A stretch of 64,000 nucleotides of DNA from Atherix ibis (taxonomy: Eukaryota > Arthropoda > Insecta > Diptera > Athericidae), in the NCBI GenBank assembly GCA_958298945.1, contig OY282606.1, positions 27,191,740 through 27,255,739 on the forward strand, given 5' to 3'. This document shows positions 56,901 to 64,000 of the stretch, one piece after another. Under the pieces are notes generated by a model. It did not search any database and had not been told where the DNA came from. It saw nothing but the letters and a program-made list of their open reading frames with translations. Position 1 is the stretch's first letter. Each line of letters starts with the position of its first letter. The position numbers and the translations under genes are program-made.

Positions 56901-59790
56901 ATTATTTAGTTCTTTGCAGATTCCTTGAGTAAGCATAAAATTTTAAAAAATATTTAAAAAATCTTCAAAATAATTTAATTTAAGAAATAATTTTTTTTTT
57001 TAAAAATCCACAATTTAGTAATGAAATTGTTTGTGAAATAAAATATTTCCTTAACAAAAGACTTAAGCCAGAAACCCGATTTAGTAAAAATTGCAGATTA
57101 ATTTGAAATTAATCTTTTGATATTCATGACAATATTCTTGGTAGATCGAAATAATTTGAAACACATTCAATTATAATTCAATACAATTTTCTTTATTGTA
57201 AAACAGTTCACGAAATTATATAATAAAACTTTACAAAATTGCATTGTCATGAACAAAATAAGAAGTTTGAAATTCGTTTAGTTCGAGTCGTGGTCTTTTT
57301 GGTTGTTGTCGAATATCACGTTCACATAGTTTTCAGATGCAACTAATTACTCGTGAAACATCTTCTCTTGACTCTTCTTGTATAAATATTCGACTTAGAT
57401 CTATTTGCTCTATCATCTTAGATATCACAATCAATGGCAAAGGATGGCATATCACCCACCCAAAAGAGAATCTACCGCCTGTCCACAAATAAGGACACAG
57501 CAATAGCTACCTTGGCTATTGAATTAATAACAGCAATAATGGTAAACATAACAGCAGTCTCGTTTGCAATGTTATTGCCTTTGGCGTTGGATTTTCAAGT
57601 ACAAAAATCTAACAACATACAACACCGATAGCAACAGCAGCAATTGAATATCAAAAATAGCACAACATCGCATAGTACACAGAACAGCAGAGCAACGATT
57701 CAGGCAGCTAAGGTAACAACAATAAACGTTCAAATGTCAACAAGAGAGCAGAAAAATTTTCGAGGTAAAATGAATGTGGTTACAATGGTTACCGTTTTTG
57801 TCGTGCGGTGTTCGTGAAGTAACAACAGCCCCGGACTTGGATGCCAAACAGTATCCGTGAGCCTGCCTATTTTAGAAATCTTCAACTTTGAATTTTCAGC
57901 TTCCACCCAGCACCTTCTAGCTTCTTTCTAATTTACTGTCAGAATCTTGAAAAAATATCACAATCGTGTGTCTTTAACGGTTCTGTATCATACATTTTGT
58001 AGATTCTGCCAAAGCAAGCACTTGAAATAAAATTTTCAAAAAAAAAAAAAACCAATATGCTGAAGCTAGGAAAATGAGAAAAATCCGTTCAACAGAACCA
58101 AAAATAAGGTAACCAATTTGAGAAAAGATATTTTAACTTAGCTCTAACATAAGGCAATCGTAACTTTGAAGTACTAGAAACCATCTAGTACTAAGTAATG
58201 GCTTCTATGGAAGCAAGTATTCGAGTCAACCTCGACATGCACTTTGCGCTCAAATGATACCATATACACCTTCAGAATAGTACGCGCAAAATGTTTTGTG
58301 TCGCCAATAGCAATATTACCTGTATAGGAACGAGTACAGTTTCTCCCCTGGAAAAAGGGGGAATGGGGCAGATGGCATAGTATATCTAGCACCTAGTGAT
58401 AATATATTGCGATCGGGCTTTTGTTTTAACGTCACAGGTTAATTTGCATATTAACTGCATATTAAAGTAAGAAGTATCCCAACTGACTTTACAGTCGAAT
58501 AGTTTATAATTCCATTATTCGAGCTAAACCGCTATTGTCGCCAAACTAACTCTACAGGTATGTATGTACGTACTACTACAGGTGGAATATCAGAAAAATA
58601 GACAACATCTGCTACTACAATACTTTCAGTTCCATTCATATACGAATGTGAAGACGATACCTGCTTGAAGATATATAAAAAAAAGAATTAAAGACGTGCA
58701 GATTCCACAAATATTTGCATTATTAGAAAGCCGGAAGAGCCCACAGAATTGGAAAAGTGATGCGATTACGTTATCTTTGGTTAATTTTCTCATGAGATGG
58801 GAACAGGTACGATATCGACTCGTGGCAGCTGATGCTGATTCTGATGCTGACACTGACGCTGACGATGATCACAGCCGATCTCCACCACTATGCATGGTTG
58901 ATGGGCAATCATCTGAATACGATCGCCGCGACATTTCCAATCATGGACCGTCTAAGATGGATTCTGTATCCAAACTCTTACCCAGAATGGCAGATCGAAA
59001 TCACCTCATCTAAGTATATCGTTTCTTACGTTTGATGGTGATACTCGTAGATTCGCCGACAAAAGTCCACCTGTAAAATTATTTGCAATTTCAAGACTCA
59101 CCTTCTGATTGATTTATTGACGGAAACTGCGACTAAATGCCTCTCAAATACGAGCAACATCTAAGCATACCTAGGCTCAGTGATTTATTGATTACCTCAA
59201 CAAAAAAAAGTAAACAGGACGCATTCACGATTTTGCATACATTCCAGAAAATCATTCCGAAACGAAGCTGATTCGATTCAATTCGAATGGATTGAAGCCA
59301 ATATTACGGATTTCTCATATTAAACACGCAACGGTCAAACTAATTGGGTTAAATTAATAATGGCGAGCTATTCGTAAGACAAATATGAGAAGCTCTTAAG
59401 CTATAAGAAAAAATGCAAATTATTCTTTACGTTCTATGTGGTATTACGGATTCGTGTAAGTAATTAATTTTTATTTTGAATTTACATTTTTCTTATGTGA
59501 TTCTCTTTCACCTCTACTCAAATATGCCATCGACAAGAACTAGGACGGAAATTCATATGAACTCCGGTTTCTACTTCACCTTTGTTTGGATTTTTAATAT
59601 ACTAACTTAAATATGAGTAAACAAATTCGATTTGCCTTTTCTCTATGTTTTATGTGCCATTAATTATAAAACTAATATAAATACCATCATTTATGAAATT
59701 TATTTTCTTGTTAAATTAATCAAAGGAAAAAATTGTTTTTCGAATTGCCCATGAACAGATCAGTAATAGTATTTTTGTTTTGTGCACAAA
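56900..59790. other. No supported gene; (CTGAYG)n tract
   Basis: AT-rich to 57240, then mixed DNA. Plus frame 57434-57631 has a hydrophobic stretch (ATLAIELITAIMVNITAVSF) without known family. Plus frame 58696-59013 includes an Asp/Ala stretch (ADADSDADTDADDD) made by the hexamer tract at 58827-58866. Both could be exon pieces or chance. Confidence 0.4.
58827..58866. repeat. Imperfect hexamer tandem repeat
   Basis: GCTGATGCTGATTCTGATGC TGACACTGACGCTGACGATG: about seven imperfect CTGAYN units. Confidence 0.85.
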
Positions 59791-60568
59791 GATCGATCCA
59801 ATTTGTAGTTTGAAAACTAAAAATTAATATAATTTATTAAAAAATTTAATATAAACAATATTTTATATTTGCCATTATATAAAAAATATTTTTAAATAGC
59901 AGCAAGAAAAAATTTTTGTAGAATACGATTCTCTTAAAATAATTTTTGGTAACCTTTTTCTCACATTTCGGGGCTATTTAAGTAAACTTTTACTTGACGA
60001 ATATTGGTTTTTGAAAAGCTCATACGTTTTAAAGACTATCTGCGCAGATATAATTTTTTATAATTTTTATATAAAAAACAGTCTAATACTCAATTAGCAT
60101 CCAAGATCATGTTGATTTGTAGTATCAAATCACATGATCTTGGATGCTAATTTAAAGAATCTCGAAACTAGATGTCCTGAGAACTTTTCTCTTAATAAAG
60201 TCCAAATATGTAATTTTATTTAGCTTTTGCGTCCATTTTATTAAAATCACATATAGTTTAGATAAAAAATCTTATAGTAAAAATCAAAAATTATTAATTA
60301 TCATACAGCCATAATAGCACTCGAAATTAATGGTAACTGCCTCTCCTCCGTCTTCATTTTCAAAGAAATACCCTCAGACCAAAATGCACACCAAACAGTC
60401 ACAATTTTCGAATACAATGGCTTTTTTATAGTCATTTATGGGTTTTTATAGTCTTTTATTAGGTAATTTTACTAATTGATATATCCACCAAGAAAGAAAT
60501 GATTCTAGTCGCTAAAAAAAAAAAATCTTCTCTTAAAACGTGCGAAAGAAGCGTTTCCTTTAATAATA
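59790..60568 (-). mobile_element. DD41D relic L17
   Basis: Minus orientation, interrupted at 60569 by MarA6. Shows SFLGGYIN (first-Asp region, about 60485-60510) and VTVWCAFWSEGI (60375-60415), the best copy of that motif. Also DGGEAVTI-type codons, TLLREKFSGHLVSRF (60170-60220) and HPRSCDLI (60125-60150, next to a hairpin). The 3' end is ATCCAATTTGTAGTTTGAAA (59798). Confidence 0.75.
60092..60152. repeat. Perfect 20-bp hairpin at third-Asp codons
   Basis: AATTAGCATCCAAGATCATG (60092-60111) and its exact complement (60133-60152), loop 21 bases. The right arm is the minus-strand N.HPRSCDL coding sequence of the DD41D relic; the left arm is an inverted copy of it. Confidence 0.95.
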
Positions 60569-61769
60569 TACGAGGTCTGTTCAAAAAGTATCGCGAATTT
60601 TGTGTTTTTATAAAAATAAATTATTTATTTATGAATATCTACTTTGTCCCCTTCAAAGTAATCCCCACCAGATATTATACACCTGTGCCAACGTTTTTTT
60701 TAATCCTCGAAGCACTTCAAAAAATCATTTTTTGTGATCTTATTCAGCTCCTCCTTCGATGCCGTCTTTATCTCCTCAATCGTAGCGTAGCGCTGTCCTT
60801 TCATGGGCCTCTCTAGTTTCGGGAACAAGAAAAAGTCACAGAGTGCCAGATCTGGGGAATACGGTGGCTGCGGCATTATTAGTATGTTGTTTTTGTCCAA
60901 AAATTCGCGCACAAGCAACGATGCGTGAGCAGGGGCGTTATCATGGTGCTAAGGCCAATTTTTGTTCTTCCACAAATCCGGGCGTTTCTGGTGGATTGCT
61001 TCGCACTACTTTCGCATAACGTGCAGGTAATATTCCTTATTGACCGTTCTACCCTATGGTACGAACTCATGATGCACCGCGACCCTGCAATCGAAGAACA
61101 CTGTAAGCAAAACCTTCACATTCGACCGAACTTGGTGCGCTTTTTTGGTATTGGCTCGTGCTTTAGTTTCACGTCATAACCATAAACACATGATGCGTCA
61201 CCAATTATGACCCTCTGGAGCAAATTTGCATCATCGCGGACAGAGTCTAACAGCTCCTTAGCAATATTAATGCGATGCTGTTTTTGGTCGAAATTGAGCA
61301 ATTTTGGTACGAATTTCACGGCGACCCGTCTCACGCCAAATCATTGGTAAAAATCGAATGGCATGAGCCTCAGCAACTTCTCTAACGGTGATTCAACGAT
61401 TGGCCAATATTATTTTCTTCACTTCATCAATTTTTTCGTCTGTTGTTGATGTGCTCGGGCGTCCAGCACGCTTTTTGTCGTTCACATCTTCTGAGCCTTC
61501 TGAGAACATTTTGTTCCACCGATAAACGTTGCTTCAATCCAAGATAGCTTCACCATATGCCAAAGTCAACATTCGGAATGTGTCCGCGCAATTAAATTTG
61601 TTTTTCACACAAAATTTGATACAGATCCTATGATCAATTTTTTGGAATGGGCAAAAATCGAAGACGAGCCAAAACACGAGCAAGCAAAGCAGCTGTCAAA
61701 AATTAACTGAACATTCAAAATGGCCGAACTTATCAGAATAAGTGAGAAATATTTTGAACAGACATCGTA
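60569..61769 (-). mobile_element. MarA copy 6, near full length
   Basis: Left repeat CGAGGTCTGTTCAAAAAGTA at 60571, right repeat ATTTTGAACAGACATCG ending at 61767, TA on both sides. 1.2 kb. Best template of the MarA layout in the window, including the leader and helix-turn-helix region that other copies lack. Confidence 0.9.
60625..61637 (-). pseudogene. MarA6 transposase pseudogene
   Basis: About 338 codons. Start ATG mutated to TTG (61635-61637), then DHRICIKFCVKNKFNCADTF, LTLAYGEAIL, NVYRWNKMFSEGSEDVNDKK and RAGRPSTSTTDEKIDEVKKI. These are followed by KFVPKLLNFDQKQHRINIAK, VIIGDASCVYGYD (first Asp kept), HHDNAPAHASLLVREFLDKN (second) and PPYSPDLALCDFFLF (third), spacing 34. Several stops and at least one frameshift. 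Fully decayed as a gene, but all landmarks are still aligned. Confidence 0.85.
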
Positions 61770-64000
61770 TAACGTCAACAATTGTTACATGAAAAGATTT
61801 CATTTCCCAAACTTCTGAATGGATAATCTTTTATTTTTCCATATAAAACTAACCATAGTAAAAAGTTTACCCTGTCCCTCCCCCCCTCCCTAATCAGATC
61901 AGTAACAGTATTCTTTTTAAATTAATATTATTATCAGTATACTATTGTATTTGATAATATATAATTTTAAAAACAAAATAAAAAAAATCACAAACAGTTT
62001 TCTTTTCGACTACACCTCAAAGTGCCTTTCAAGTATCCTAAATAACCAAAAATAACCTCAACTACAATATATTACTGCTATAGTTTATAAATTAATAGTA
62101 AATAAAAAATTTTTAACTGATAACTAATAAAATAAAAAATTTCACATATAAAATCCGATTACATTTGTATGCGAAAAAGTCGTGAGATATGCGAAAAGAT
62201 TACAGAAAATTATACTAATATGAATCAGTACAAGTACACGATAGAATTTCAAATAAAAATAATAAAAAACAAACTCGAAAAGTACTTGAATGGAAGTTTT
62301 TTTTCTTCAAAAAATAAAGTCTACCTGCATGATATAAGAACATTTTGGTTGCATGTTATTCTATTAAAAATTCCATACTAACAACAGGTATAAAGTTGTA
62401 TACGGACCTTCGGCATATAGAGCCAAGGTGAGACACAGTCAAAGATACTATTCCGTCTGCAATAATATTACCGATTAACTAACAACAGAATAAACGGGAA
62501 AAAGTTAGTGGGCGAAGGTGGATAAACTTAGTCACACTATCGACGATCTCTAATGAGGAAGTCCATTGAAAATTTAAATGTATTCTGCTACCAAACAAAT
62601 TGATCCGAATCTTCTGGCCTATGTAAACTATCAAAACATTATTCAAAATAAAAATAAAAAGAATATATCACATTTTACAATTTGTTACAGTAAATCCTGG
62701 TTACATTTTTTATTTAGTTTTTCTTTATAGCATAGGATGCAAAATTGTAGAAAAAAAATCCTTTACTATAAGTTCATCATGAACGTACGCTATTTCCTTA
62801 AATTTTATTATTATTTAATATTCTGTATATTGGCATTAAGTTATGAGGATAGATCTTAGATTATTAAGGAACTGAATGGGTCTCTACACAAAATACTGTC
62901 AAAATTTTACTGGCAATACATTCGTAAGAACGCATTCACATGTAAAATAGCAGAAACGCCGTAAATCAGTGGGGGCCAATTTTAAACGTCAGTTTGTGCG
63001 ATTGAAGCGGTTTTTTTAAAAATCATTTTCATATGTGATGTCATTTATGCGTAACCAAAAAGATTTTTTAATATCGCAGATTTTGTTGTTTGATGGAATT
63101 AGTTCTGAAAATTTGTATTCTATTTTAAAATATAGTTTATTTATTTATAATATATTTTCATTTTATTTATTTCACTATATATGATTTAATAAAATAAAAT
63201 TATAAAGTGGAAGAGCATTAAGAACAATAAAGCCTTTTTCACTATATTCATTAAGTGCAAATTAGGTAAATAAATAATCATGATTACTAAAAAAATGTTT
63301 ATTTAACCTATTTGCACTTAATTTAACCCTTAAATTTTCTTACACACACTTTACGTATGCCGGCACTGAGCTAGTTTTTAGTAAACATTGAACTGTCAAC
63401 ATCACATTTGTTTACATTTATTGAATGCCAAACTCTTCACTTTTTAATCATTTTTTGGACCAAATTAATTATTAAAATCCATTTAAACACATTATAAACT
63501 AAATTTTTGTTAAATTCTCTAGTAAAAATGAGGATGTAAGCTTATCGAAAGAGAGTAATTTCCATTGAATGACCAGCAATCCTTATAACTATTAATATAA
63601 ATACTTACTTTTTCATAAATACTTCAAAAAATACAAAAACCACACTTTCATTTGCACTTTCCGCTAGTTGCCAAAAAAACAACTTTAAAAACAACAAAAG
63701 TATGCAAGCATTTCTGTATGCTACCACTTTCATAGAAAATGGCGTGTTTTAAAATTTTCCGAAAGTCTACAAAATTAAGGCGCTTGATATTTAATTGATA
63801 TATGTTTTTTTTATTCCCTTTGGTTTCAAAAGATTGTACTAAAAATAAAAATCAATAAATTTCTATTACGAAAACTAGATATCAGTGGGTGCGATTTCCA
63901 CATCAAAAATATCTACACAAAAGTATGCAAGCGTTACGATTTCTCGCCGCTTTTACAAGGTATTCTTTAATCTAACGGAAAGATTGATAAGCCAGCGGAA
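61770..64000. other. AT-rich DNA, no gene seen
   Basis: Contains a short DD41D-like end (AACTTCTGAATGGATAATCT, 61808), the segment 62556-62630 related to 53399-53470, and a hairpin at 63250-63322. No coding motif recognised. Confidence 0.4.
63250..63322. repeat. Inverted repeat, about 25-bp arms
   Basis: ATTAAGTGCAAATTAGGTAA (63250) and complement ending at 63322 (TTTATTTAACCTATTTGCAC...), two or three mismatches, 23-base loop. Not linked to a recognised element. Confidence 0.85.

Noticed and set aside
57434..57631. 65-codon plus frame
   Set aside because: Could be an exon but has no recognised domain or clear splice sites.
58696..59013. 105-codon plus frame with Asp-rich stretch
   Set aside because: Asp/Ala stretch is produced by a simple hexamer repeat; the minus strand is also open there.

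Overview
This window looks like arthropod, most probably insect, nuclear DNA. It is very AT-rich and contains several kinds of mariner element, the 3' half of an R1-type non-LTR retrotransposon and a miniature Helitron. There are no bacterial-type operons and no long host ORF. I found no host gene that I can defend. Nearly everything recognisable is mobile DNA, mostly dead, packed into AT-rich sequence.

The oldest layer has two parts. One is a family of transposase relics of the IS630-Tc1-mariner superfamily with DD41D spacing (called DD41D here). At least fifteen fragments lie between 15 and 60 kb, in both orientations. They are recognised by decayed versions of SDEAHF (first Asp), VTVWCGFW, FQQDGATCHT (second Asp) and NWPPRSCDLTPLDFFL (third Asp). 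The other is an older mariner (MarF) at 1.6-2.9, 8.6, 10.1, 16.5-18.3 and 31.9-32.5 kb. In both families the catalytic half of the transposase is tandemly repeated: a four-unit, roughly 550-bp array at 49.6-51.8 kb (DD41D) and a roughly 330-bp array at 16.6-17.7 kb (MarF).

Younger elements sit on top. MarA has seven copies in six clusters (0.76, 19.3-21.1, 26.0, 40.1, 45.7, 60.6 kb). MarB has three (10.5, 22.8, 55.6 kb). MarC (34.0 kb), MarD (36.8 kb), MarE (54.6 kb), MarG (5.4-8.3 kb) and MarH (30.6 kb) have one main copy each. The R1-like LINE (5.66-7.73 kb) is inserted in MarG with a 19-bp target duplication and a poly-A end. The 1.06-kb Helitron (41.52-42.58 kb) keeps only the C-terminal Pif1-like helicase motif. 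MarB2, MarB3, MarD, MarH, MarA5, MarA6 and the Helitron all interrupt DD41D relics, which gives a clear relative order of events.

All transposases seen are broken. MarC comes closest to intact, with a full D,D34D triad, one frameshift and one late stop. The remaining long AT-rich tracts (for example 3-5.3, 12-14.8, 28-29.7, 46.6-49.4, 51.8-54.6, 57-59.8 and 62-64 kb) show no convincing gene and probably represent intergenic or intronic DNA. The most unusual signals are the two tandem arrays that start near the first catalytic Asp, a composite mariner with three ends (30.6-32.5 kb), and repeated snap-back hairpins built from transposon sequence.
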